Below, piece after piece: positions 1 through 5,343 of a stretch of 12,464 bases of DNA. This DNA comes from ARS1285 sp038045965 (lineage in GTDB: Archaea; Nanobdellota; Nanobdellia; Pacearchaeales; GW2011-AR1). The notes under the pieces were generated by a model. That model did not search any database, was not told the DNA's origin, and was given only the letters and a program-made list of their open reading frames with translations. The stretch lies in contig JBBSXD010000035.1 of NCBI GenBank assembly GCA_038045965.1, forward strand, positions 1 through 12,464. The letters run 5' to 3'. Every line of letters starts with the position of its first letter. Position 1 is the first letter of the stretch. Position numbers and translations under genes: made by a program.

Positions 1-77
1 AAAATTTCTCAGCTCGTCATTTCATTCCAGAGGATAAATTTTTGGAGGGATTGCCACTTCTCTTAATCGCGATGTTA

Positions 78-114
78 GTTTCAATTTTCAATCTCCTCTT
101 CAGCGTCGATAAAC
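78..114. repeat. Solitary CRISPR-repeat-like 37-mer
   Basis: On the plus strand this 37-mer starts GTTTCAAT and ends GATAAAC; on the minus strand it starts GTTTATC and ends ATTGAAAC, the classic 3' end of many archaeal CRISPR repeats. Only this copy is visible. The sequence 38 bases to its left (3-39) shares only GATAAA at the corresponding end and scattered bases, so a second repeat unit is not demonstrated. It could be the last repeat of an array lying left of the window, a remnant, or chance. No cas gene is in the window. Confidence 0.15.
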
Positions 115-190
115 TAAAAATTCTAATGTTGTTATCTTCGTTAAAATCATCAAAGAAAACCTATCTTTTTTTATTTTAATTTTTGAAATT

Positions 191-231
191 TATGTTACTA
201 CGGACAAAGCTAAACAATAGAAAGTAACATA
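191..231. repeat. 9-base inverted repeat before PRC-like frame
   Basis: TATGTTACT at 191-199 is matched perfectly by AGTAACATA at 223-231, with a 23-base spacer. The right arm ends five bases before the ATG at 236. It could be an operator, a stem-loop in a leader, or the end of a small element; nothing in the sequence decides between these. Confidence 0.4.
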
Positions 232-235
232 TTAT

Positions 236-589
236 ATGAGAAAACTAAAAGATAAGTAATACAAAAAAAGTTCAATTATTACAATAACTTCTATTAAGAA
301 TAAGAAAGTTTATACATATGCTGGAAATTATATAGGAGATATAATTACTCTTCAAAATAAATTAGATTCTATAAAAATTAAAGATAGTTTGTACATGTCA
401 GATAAAATAAATTGTTACATTAATTATTATAGAAATATTAAAAGTTTTGGAAAAATTATTATTGATAATGAGTTTTTATTTGATTTAATAAAAAAGGTAA
501 AAAATAGTTATGGGATAAATTTTCTAACAGAAATTAAATCTCTTCTTTTTCTTCTTCCTCAGTTACTTCTTCTTCGTCATCTGGATTAG
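236..589 (+). pseudogene. PRC-barrel-like small protein, probably broken
   Basis: An ATG at 236 opens seven codons, then meets an in-frame TAA at 257-259; the same frame then stays open to the stop at 587-589. The part after the stop reads like the small archaeal PRC-barrel proteins: a strand followed by YAGNYIGDI, a strand ending DSIKIK, then YRNIKSFGKIIIDNE, which matches the family pattern of 'G-x-x-(I/F)-G-(D/E)-(I/V)' followed by '(V/I)K-(A/S)-(I/F)-G-(D/K)-(I/V)'. This is recognition by eye, not a profile match. No good ATG follows the stop; the first canonical alternative start is a TTG at 389, which would cut off half of the domain. The frame also runs 56 bases into the 3' end of rpoK on the other strand, so its natural stop may be lost. 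Pseudogene is the best reading; a rare start codon, or a sequencing error at 257, is the alternative. Confidence 0.35.
490..504 (-). terminator. T-rich terminator after rpoK
   Basis: Reading the minus strand downstream of the rpoK stop, two runs of six T (504-499 and 495-490) are separated by three bases. Oligo-T tracts are the usual intrinsic termination signal in archaea. This would end the long exosome-operon transcript about 30-45 bases after rpoK. Confidence 0.45.
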
Positions 590-965
590 CAATTTCCATA
601 ATTTCTCCCTGTTCCATAATCTCTTTTTCTTCTTTCTCTTCCATAACTTCTTCTTTTTTTTCATAACTAGCTTCTTTCTTTTCTTTTTCAGCTTTAATCT
701 CTAATTTTTCTTTGATTTCAACATTAGACAATTTTTTTATTTCTTTTTCAGATTTCTTTGGCAGTGGTCTCTTTACAGTTATTGGAAGTACTCCCGCCTC
801 AAATTCTTTTTCAGCAATTCTCAGAACATCATAATTTAATTCATCCATTTCTTCTTTAGAAAATTTTAATAATATAGGGGCATCCATCGCTAACTGCAAA
901 CTTCTAGCACCTAAAATTCTTGCAATTTCATATCTGGTATATTTCTCTTCAAGCTCTTGATCCAT
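534..965 (-). CDS. rpoK: DNA-directed RNA polymerase subunit K (Rpb6-like)
   Basis: Small RNA polymerase subunit, orthologue of eukaryotic Rpb6 and functional counterpart of bacterial omega; it helps assemble and stabilise the largest subunit. The core is at residues 8-68: KYTRYEIARILGARSLQLAM, then an insert, then FEAGVLPITVKRP, the family signature at both ends. Archaeal RpoK is usually about 55-90 residues; this one is 143 because the last ~70 residues form a lysine/glutamate tail that becomes almost purely acidic at the end. That tail is low complexity and probably disordered. The gene lies 29 bases after rrp42 and has its own TATA-like sequence overlapping the rrp42 stop, so it may be transcribed both with the exosome genes and alone. 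Many archaea have RpoK elsewhere, near rpsI/rplM genes, so this position is a lineage trait. Confidence 0.9.
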   Translation of the reverse strand: MDQELEEKYTRYEIARILGARSLQLAMDAPILLKFSKEEMDELNYDVLRIAEKEFEAGVLPITVKRPLPKKSEKEIKKLSNVEIKEKLEIKAEKEKKEASYEKKEEVMEEKEEKEIMEQGEIMEIANPDDEEEVTEEEEKEEI

Positions 966-986
966 GTTATTACGATAAAATTTAGC

Positions 987-995
987 TTTATAAAT
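987..995 (-). promoter_or_regulatory. Probable TATA box of rpoK
   Basis: The minus strand reads ATTTATAAA here, centred about 26 bases before the rpoK ATG at 965. That spacing fits an archaeal TATA box giving a leaderless mRNA. It overlaps the stop codon of rrp42. Confidence 0.4.
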
Positions 996-1804
996 TATCT
1001 GGTAATTAATTTATTTAATTCTAAAGATAATTTATCATAAACATTTTCAGCTTCTTCAATTATTTTATTTAAATCTTTAATAGAAATACTTTCTATTTCA
1101 CCTTTCTGCATAGAATGAATTATTTTATCTTTCCCAGATTTTGATATAGCCAAAGTTAATCTCGCATTGCTAATATCTTCTTCTTCTCTATTTGGGTCTA
1201 ATAATAAATTATCCCCTACTTTATAAAAAGTCATCATCAAAGATTCATTTTTTGTTAAAGGTAAATATTTCTCAGAAGTTTTATCATATTTAATTCCTTC
1301 CTCTTCTATATAAACTGGGATTTTAGTAACTTTTAATGCACTTAAAGCTCCTATAAAACTAGCATCTAATAAATTTCCATCATCATTTATTCCATATATA
1401 TCTATCATTACAGACCAAACAATTTCTCCATCTTTAATACACAATTTTTTAAGATCTATATATTTGCTTTCTCTAATTCCTCTATCTACAACTCTTGCAA
1501 TCTCTATGGCATCTATCTGAGGAGGTCCAGGTTCATATCTATCTCCAGCACTAGAATTTATTTCCATTCCAACTATTAAAGTTCCTTCATCTTTGTGATC
1601 TGGATAAGGTTCTTGTGTTTGTAATTTTACTCCAACTATAACTTCTGTTTTTCCCAATCTCACTCTTGCGCTACCTTCTGCTTTATTAGATATATCAGTT
1701 TCAATAAATATTTCTCTATTCTCAAATGGTTTTCTCCCATCTAATCTATTCCCTTCTTTAAGTAGTGTAATTATTCTCTTTCTGTTTATATTTGATAATT
1801 CCAT
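995..1804 (-). CDS. rrp42: Exosome complex subunit Rrp42
   Basis: Non-catalytic RNase PH-fold subunit of the archaeal exosome. Three Rrp42-Rrp41 dimers form the hexameric ring that degrades or adds tails to RNA at the 3' end. At 269 residues it has the usual Rrp42 length. Visible signatures are the N-terminal RLDGRKPFENR (about residues 21-31), SARVRLGKTEVIVGVKLQ, and the mid region with ID-A-I-E-I-ARVVDRGIRES and the WSVMIDIYGINDDGNLLDAS segment typical of the Rrp42/Rrp45 branch rather than Rrp41. It starts one base after the rrp41 stop, so the two partners of the dimer are translated from adjacent, coupled frames. In many archaea a ribosomal protein gene (L37Ae) follows; here rpoK does. Confidence 0.95.
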   Translation of the reverse strand: MELSNINRKRIITLLKEGNRLDGRKPFENREIFIETDISNKAEGSARVRLGKTEVIVGVKLQTQEPYPDHKDEGTLIVGMEINSSAGDRYEPGPPQIDAIEIARVVDRGIRESKYIDLKKLCIKDGEIVWSVMIDIYGINDDGNLLDASFIGALSALKVTKIPVYIEEEGIKYDKTSEKYLPLTKNESLMMTFYKVGDNLLLDPNREEEDISNARLTLAISKSGKDKIIHSMQKGEIESISIKDLNKIIEEAENVYDKLSLELNKLITR

Positions 1805-1805
1805 A

Positions 1806-2528
1806 TTATTTTTTATCTTTTTTATTTTCGTCTATTATCTCTCCTTTTAATGCTCTTTTCTGAATTTCAAAAATCTTATCACATGATTTAATTGCTGCAT
1901 CTATAACTTCTTTAAACTTTTTTGTAGAAATTCTTCCATCTAATTGTAAATGAACACATTCTTTTGTATTTGAAGTTAAACTAAAAGGAATATCAGTAGC
2001 TCCTTCTCCCTCACTCCAATCTTCTTCTTCTTTTGTAAGATCAGTAACAATCTTATCATCAATTTTTCCTATTGAAACACTTGCAATCATTTCTTTCATT
2101 ACAATTCCTGCATGTGCCAGAGCCATGGCAGCAGCATTAATTCCAGCACATCTAGTTCCTGCATCAGCTTGTATTATTAATATTTGAACATCTATCACAC
2201 TTTGAGGAAATCTTCTAAGATCAACGACAGCGCTTAGGGCATTTTCTGTAATCATTCCAATTTCCTTGCTTCTTCTATTTTGTCCTGGCTTTGCTCTTTC
2301 ACTTACTGAAAAAGGAAGCATATTATATTCACATCTTATCATAGCTCTATCTGGTTTTCTTTTATTTGCAGGATGTAATTCTTTGGGACCATAAACAGTA
2401 GCTATTGCAATAGTATTTCCTGTAGCAAAAAGTGCACTCCCATCGGCATTTGGAACAATCCCAACTTGAGCTCTAATTGGTCTAATCTCATCCATCTTCC
2501 TTCCATCAGAACGTTTTGTGTATACCAT
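1806..2528 (-). CDS. rrp41: Exosome complex catalytic subunit Rrp41
   Basis: Phosphorolytic 3'-5' exoribonuclease subunit of the archaeal exosome; it uses inorganic phosphate to release nucleoside diphosphates and can run in reverse to add heteropolymeric tails. The RNase PH fold is evident: RSDGRKMDEIRPI (residues 6-18), the RNA-contacting RSKEIGMITENAL segment (86-98), ADAGTRCAGINAAAMALAHAG (121-141) whose GTR residues bind phosphate in the family, and GATDIPF with Asp179, the position of the catalytic aspartate in characterised archaeal Rrp41. Length 240 is normal. The catalytic features appear intact, so an active exosome is expected. The gene begins one base after the rrp4 stop and is followed one base later by rrp42. 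Confidence 0.96.
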   Translation of the reverse strand: MVYTKRSDGRKMDEIRPIRAQVGIVPNADGSALFATGNTIAIATVYGPKELHPANKRKPDRAMIRCEYNMLPFSVSERAKPGQNRRSKEIGMITENALSAVVDLRRFPQSVIDVQILIIQADAGTRCAGINAAAMALAHAGIVMKEMIASVSIGKIDDKIVTDLTKEEEDWSEGEGATDIPFSLTSNTKECVHLQLDGRISTKKFKEVIDAAIKSCDKIFEIQKRALKGEIIDENKKDKK

Positions 2529-2529
2529 T

Positions 2530-3231
2530 TTATTTCTCTAAAAATTCCTCAACTTTATTAGTTAATCCTTCACTTGCAGATTCTCTCTCAATTAATCTTA
2601 TGGCCTCTTCAGCTTTTCTTTCATTTTCAAATTCTCCTTTTAACCAAATAAAACCATTCTGTCCAACCATTATATCAGTCCCAGTTTTATTTTTAATTAA
2701 ATTTATCATACTTCCTTCTTTTCCAATTATTCTAGGAACTTTATGACAATTTATTTTTATAATTCTTCCATCTTCTAATTTTCCTAATCCTCTAAATTTT
2801 AAAGTTAAATCCACACTTCCCCTTTTAACTCCTAAAATTTTCAAACTAAAAACATCTCCTATATTTGCAATTTCTTCTATATTATTTCTATTAATAAATT
2901 TTGGATATTCACTTAATGGCAAGAATGCTCCCCAAGGTCCTCCTATATCCATCCTCCATCCACTAAAATTAATATCACTTACTATTCCAATTACATTATT
3001 TCCTCTTCTCGGTTCAAAAACTCCGCTTACAGGAATTATTTTAACTACTCTTCCTCTAATTTCAGCTAATCCATATCTATTAGCAACAATATTATTTAAT
3101 TCTTTTTTAGTAAAATCTCCAGGCAGATAATCCTCTCCACTAACAATAATTTCTCCAGGAATAACTAATTTTCTATCAGTTTTTTCATCAAAGTTATTAT
3201 CACTAATTTCTTCTAATCTTTCTTCTTCCAT
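2530..3231 (-). CDS. rrp4: Exosome RNA-binding cap subunit Rrp4
   Basis: Cap protein that sits on the Rrp41-Rrp42 ring and guides RNA, notably A-rich substrates, into the central channel. Domains in order: an N-terminal domain (about residues 22-65, VIPGEIIVSGEDYLPGDF), an S1 domain (about 66-148, with the FEPRRGNNVIGIVSDI and GGPWGAFLP strands) and a KH domain (about 150-215) with the GKEG loop at 170-173. Having S1 followed by KH separates it from Csl4. Length 233 is normal. An extra acidic stretch of about 20 residues precedes the first domain. The start is the ATG one base after the csrA stop; this is where the conserved archaeal order SBDS-rrp4 has been opened by two CsrA-family genes. 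Confidence 0.95.
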   Translation of the reverse strand: MEEERLEEISDNNFDEKTDRKLVIPGEIIVSGEDYLPGDFTKKELNNIVANRYGLAEIRGRVVKIIPVSGVFEPRRGNNVIGIVSDINFSGWRMDIGGPWGAFLPLSEYPKFINRNNIEEIANIGDVFSLKILGVKRGSVDLTLKFRGLGKLEDGRIIKINCHKVPRIIGKEGSMINLIKNKTGTDIMVGQNGFIWLKGEFENERKAEEAIRLIERESASEGLTNKVEEFLEK

Positions 3232-3232
3232 A

Positions 3233-3550
3233 TTAAATTAAATAATCAACATACTCCCCATATCTTCCCATATTTATAACATCGTAATTATTCGTGATTA
3301 TAGGAACTTTAAAATATTGAGGTTTTATAATTTCTCCTCCAGAACCACTTGCTTTTTTTTCAAGTGAATCATTTTTATTTCTCATGATTTCTCTTTGAAT
3401 AGCTTCGTAAACTTCCTGCCTATGAACAGGAATCTCAATAGGAGCTTGAATGCCTAATCTAACTTTATCTCCTCTAATATCTATTACGGTTACAACAATA
3501 TTATCTCCAATTATTATACTTTCATCTCTAAGCCTTGATAAAACTAACAT
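3233..3550 (-). CDS. csrA: CsrA-family RNA-binding translational regulator
   Basis: Residues 1-54 align without gaps to bacterial CsrA: about 26 of 54 positions are identical to E. coli CsrA as I remember it. Key family features are present: MLVLSR at the start (Leu4, Arg6), IGD (14-16), VTVIDIRGDKVRLGI (20-34, Arg31), AP-E (36-39) and VHRQEVY (42-48) with His43 and Arg44, the main RNA-contacting arginine. CsrA dimers bind GGA motifs in mRNA, typically at Shine-Dalgarno sites, and change translation and decay. The protein is 105 residues against about 60 for most CsrA; the tail of about 50 residues contains a GSGG linker and an aromatic end (YFKVP, GRYGEYVDYLI). The gene is coupled to the upstream CsrA-like gene by TAATG and ends one base before rrp4. 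CsrA is regarded as bacterial, so the host operon is remarkable. Family call is very secure; targets are unknown. Confidence 0.93.
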   Translation of the reverse strand: MLVLSRLRDESIIIGDNIVVTVIDIRGDKVRLGIQAPIEIPVHRQEVYEAIQREIMRNKNDSLEKKASGSGGEIIKPQYFKVPIITNNYDVINMGRYGEYVDYLI

Positions 3551-3816
3551 TATATCCTACTATTAATTTCTCTAGATTTATTTAAACTTCCATTGTACGC
3601 AGCCCTAAGTGTTCCTTCTAATCCTCCATATTCTCTCAAATGTTCTTCTCTTAGAATAATTATATCCTTTGGAGCAACAATCTCTAATTTTATTTCAGTT
3701 TTACTTCTACTAGTAGGCCCACAATTCTGAATCATAAAATATTCTCCAAGTAGAATATTATTTACTGGAAATCCATAAAATCTTTCATTAATATCTCTCG
3801 TAATAAACAAACTCAT
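3550..3816 (-). CDS. Divergent CsrA-like protein, tandem paralogue
   Basis: An 88-residue protein that I read as a second, diverged CsrA-family member. Its start LFITRDINERFYG parallels the CsrA start (L-x-(L/I)-T-R-x-(V/I)-x-E...G), and residues 39-60, KTEIKLEIVAPKDIIILREE plus HL, match the CsrA segment 'K-V-R-(L/I)-G-(I/V)-x-A-P-K-E-(V/I)-x-V-H-R-E-E' closely, with Arg56 at the place of the RNA-contacting Arg44. The histidine before it is replaced by leucine. About 12 extra residues (roughly 16-38, with NCGPTSRS) lie between the first and last strands, where CsrA has only a short turn. The C-terminal ~28 residues are charged. The ATG overlaps the SBDS stop (TAATG) behind a GGAG Shine-Dalgarno sequence, and its stop overlaps the csrA start. 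It may form a heterodimer with CsrA or act as a variant binder. The homology is by eye and needs a profile search. Confidence 0.7.
   Translation of the reverse strand: MSLFITRDINERFYGFPVNNILLGEYFMIQNCGPTSRSKTEIKLEIVAPKDIIILREEHLREYGGLEGTLRAAYNGSLNKSREINSRI
3555..3557 (-). promoter_or_regulatory. AGGA ribosome-binding / possible CsrA site of csrA
   Basis: The minus strand reads AGTAGGATATAATG into the csrA start, putting GGA four bases before the ATG. Around the GGA, 9 of 12 bases agree with the SELEX consensus for bacterial CsrA (RUACARGGAUGU) as I remember it. A CsrA site on its own Shine-Dalgarno sequence is a known autoregulatory layout in bacteria; here it is an inference. Confidence 0.35.
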
Positions 3817-4490
3817 TATTTTATCTCCTGACTAATTGCACTTCCATGTGTTATACCATTTAATTTATCGTAAAATTCCATCTGAATTCCGACGGGGATA
3901 TTTAAAACAACCTGCAAATCTCCATTGCTAAGCCATTCTTCTTTTTCTTTATATTCCTGTATCAATCCATAAACTTTACCTGTATAATTTGATGGAATGT
4001 CTATTTTTAATCTTTTTGTTTGTACTTTAATAGGTATTATATTTCTTAATTTATCAATTATCCCAATTATCTGGCTTTCAACATTTTTATTTTCTATTTT
4101 AATTCCCGCTTCCTTTAAAGCACTCTCTATAATTTGAGAAGTAAAAGGTCTACCAGATTGAGAATCCATAGCATTTTTAATTAAAAAATCAATTATTTGT
4201 TTTTTTCTATTTTCTAAAGCTTCATCTCTAAAATCTTGAGTAACTTCTATCATACCTTTTTTAACAATTTGTTCTACAATCTTTTCAAATAAAATTGTTC
4301 CAAACGATTGTTCTAATTCTCCATGCCCAGCTTTCATACCTTTTTTTTGATCTGTGTATATAGCATTATCTCTTATTACTTGATTTATATCAACTTTTTC
4401 TCCTCTTCTCAATTTCATAGCAGATTCAAGATCAACTACCGTTTCAAAAATTAATCTACCAATTCTTAACCTAGCTATTATGTCTGTCAT
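3816..4490 (-). CDS. sdo1: Ribosome maturation protein SBDS (Sdo1 homologue)
   Basis: Orthologue of Shwachman-Bodian-Diamond syndrome protein, which in eukaryotes helps release eIF6 from the 60S subunit; in archaea it binds the large subunit and its gene sits in the exosome operon. The N-terminal SBDS domain is visible in IARLRIGRLIFETVVDLESA, KLRRGEKVDINQVI and the DQKKGMKA segment, followed by the helical middle domain (ALENRKKQIIDFLIKNAM, RPFTSQIIESALKEAGI) and a C-terminal alpha/beta domain. I prefer the ATG at 4490, because that leaves a one-base gap after the small ORF, the spacing seen at most junctions in this operon; the ATG at 4499 would add three residues and overlap it. Full length is about 224-227 residues, normal for archaea. 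Confidence 0.93.
   Translation of the reverse strand: MTDIIARLRIGRLIFETVVDLESAMKLRRGEKVDINQVIRDNAIYTDQKKGMKAGHGELEQSFGTILFEKIVEQIVKKGMIEVTQDFRDEALENRKKQIIDFLIKNAMDSQSGRPFTSQIIESALKEAGIKIENKNVESQIIGIIDKLRNIIPIKVQTKRLKIDIPSNYTGKVYGLIQEYKEKEEWLSNGDLQVVLNIPVGIQMEFYDKLNGITHGSAISQEIK
3825..3828 (-). promoter_or_regulatory. GGAG Shine-Dalgarno of the CsrA-like gene
   Basis: TCAGGAGATA lies on the minus strand at 3831-3822, inside the last codons of SBDS; its GGAG ends eight bases before the ATG at 3816. This is the clearest Shine-Dalgarno sequence in the operon and supports translation of the CsrA-like gene from this start. The identical 10-mer occurs again at 4551-4542 inside the small ORF. Confidence 0.55.
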
Positions 4491-4491
4491 A

Positions 4492-4581
4492 TTATTCATT
4501 AAAATTATAATTTGTTAATTCTGATAACGATTTCTTTGTTCTATCTCCTGAAAATTTTATCAAATCAATATTCTCTGCCAT
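4492..4581 (-). CDS. 29-codon small ORF between psmA and SBDS
   Basis: A short frame that starts MAENIDLIKFSGDRTKKS and ends LTNYNFNE, 29 residues, hydrophilic, not recognised. It begins one base after the psmA stop (TAG-A-ATG) and ends one base before the preferred SBDS start (TAA-T-ATG), exactly the one-base spacing seen at csrA/rrp4, rrp4/rrp41 and rrp41/rrp42. It fills an otherwise unexplained 83-base gap. No Shine-Dalgarno precedes it, but few genes in the operon have one. It could be a real microprotein with a role in the proteasome, ribosome or exosome context, a leader peptide coupling psmA to SBDS translation, or a chance frame. Confidence 0.5.
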   Translation of the reverse strand: MAENIDLIKFSGDRTKKSLSELTNYNFNE

Positions 4582-4582
4582 T

Positions 4583-5302
4583 CTATAAAAATTTCTTAAT
4601 TTCTTCAACTGTTAATTTTTTTAATTTATTATTATCAGTATTAATAACTCCAACATTAAATCTATTAACATCAAATTTATCTCCTAAAACATTTTTAAAT
4701 ATATTCAAGGCTAATTTGACAGCTTCATCAGTTTTCATATTTGTTTTATATTCTTTCCTTAAAATTTCTTTAATTTTGTCATCATTTTTTCCTATTGATA
4801 TAGCATTATATTCATAATAATTTCCAGTTATTTCACTTGTATATAATTTTGGTTTTCCATCGCTTATACCTGCAATTAATAATGAAACTCCAAAAGGTCT
4901 TATTCCAGGATGCTGAGTATATTGTTGCATTATATCAGAAATTTCTCTTATTATAGATTCAATATCTATAGGATTATCATAAGTTACTCTATGTTGTTGT
5001 GCAACTATTCTAACATGATTAACTAAAAGTCTAGCATCGCTCAATATTCCAGCAGCACTCGACATTATATGTTCATCTATTTCATAAATTTTATCCGCCG
5101 AATCAGAAATTATTAAACTATCTTTTTCTCCTTTATCTGAAACAATAACAACTCCATTTTCGCATCTTATTCCTATACTTGCAGTTCCTAATCTAACTGT
5201 TTTCTCAGCATATTCTACTTGTAAAATATGCCCATCTGGAGAGAACATCGTTGCACTTCTATCATAACCCATCACTTGATGTTGCATATCTGGAATTTCC
5301 AT
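4583..5302 (-). CDS. psmA: Proteasome subunit alpha
   Basis: Subunit of the outer heptameric rings of the 20S proteasome, forming the gate and the docking site for ATPase activators such as PAN. The hallmark N-terminus is clear: GYDRSATMFSPDGHILQVEY (residues 13-32), followed by AEKTVRLGTASIGIRCENGVV, the conserved helix and strands of the alpha subunit. The long N-terminus before the domain marks it as alpha rather than beta, which would have a cleaved propeptide and a catalytic threonine. Length 239 is normal. No beta subunit is encoded in the window. The start at 5302 is preceded by a 123-base gap with a plausible TATA box, so psmA probably heads the transcript that runs through SBDS, the CsrA genes and the exosome. 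Confidence 0.96.
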   Translation of the reverse strand: MEIPDMQHQVMGYDRSATMFSPDGHILQVEYAEKTVRLGTASIGIRCENGVVIVSDKGEKDSLIISDSADKIYEIDEHIMSSAAGILSDARLLVNHVRIVAQQHRVTYDNPIDIESIIREISDIMQQYTQHPGIRPFGVSLLIAGISDGKPKLYTSEITGNYYEYNAISIGKNDDKIKEILRKEYKTNMKTDEAVKLALNIFKNVLGDKFDVNRFNVGVINTDNNKLKKLTVEEIKKFL

Positions 5303-5326
5303 TTTCTTATTTTATAATTTTTTTAC

Positions 5327-5338
5327 ATTTATTAATTT
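5327..5338 (-). promoter_or_regulatory. Probable psmA-operon promoter
   Basis: The minus strand reads AAATTAATAAAT here, centred about 30 bases before the psmA ATG. It is a reasonable archaeal TATA element for a short-leader transcript of the psmA-SBDS-csrA-exosome genes. The whole region is AT-rich, so the exact box is uncertain. Confidence 0.3.
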
Positions 5339-5343
5339 ATCCA

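Larger units (their letters stand above)
1..235. other. Gene-poor left edge, no confident gene
   Basis: No gene can be called with confidence here. The first ~115 bases are somewhat richer in G+C (about 36% over 1-120) than the flanking DNA, then composition drops to very AT-rich. One plus-strand frame is open from position 3 to the TAA at 174-176 (57 codons, no start in view) and reads as a hydrophobic stretch with a possible membrane segment. Its codons (CTC, TTC, ATC, GCG, CGT) differ from those of neighbouring genes, so it is either the tail of a foreign gene entering from the left or not coding. A single CRISPR-repeat-like 37-mer (78-114) and a 9-base inverted repeat (191-231) lie here and are listed separately. 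Confidence 0.4.

Noticed and set aside
1..170. Box C/D sRNA or other structured RNA on the minus strand
   Set aside because: TGATGA and CTGA elements occur but not at the spacing of C, D', C' and D boxes, and the possible stem pairing GGAGATTG with CAATCCCTCC needs a bulge. Not convincing.
3..176. Open plus-strand frame entering from the left, possible C-terminus of a membrane protein
   Set aside because: Only 57 codons, no start visible, no recognisable domain and codon use unlike the neighbours. Not enough for a CDS call without sequence to the left.
389..589. A 66-codon plus-strand ORF starting with TTG
   Set aside because: The TTG lies in the middle of the PRC-like domain and has no ribosome-binding site; the last third is the antisense of the acidic rpoK tail. 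It is treated as part of the broken frame 236-589.
2516..2746. Plus-strand ORF opposite rrp4
   Set aside because: It is the antisense of well-conserved rrp4 and rrp41 sequence; its hydrophobic, serine-rich translation is a by-product of codon use on the other strand.
3233..3816. A foreign mobile element or contaminating bacterial segment carrying csrA
   Set aside because: The genes share stop and start codons with SBDS, are in the same strand and base composition, and have no recombinase, repeats or bacterial flanking genes.
4512..4817. Plus-strand ORF opposite psmA with apparent membrane segments
   Set aside because: It is the antisense of psmA and the small ORF. Leucine- and serine-rich translations are expected opposite lysine/asparagine-rich AT-rich genes.
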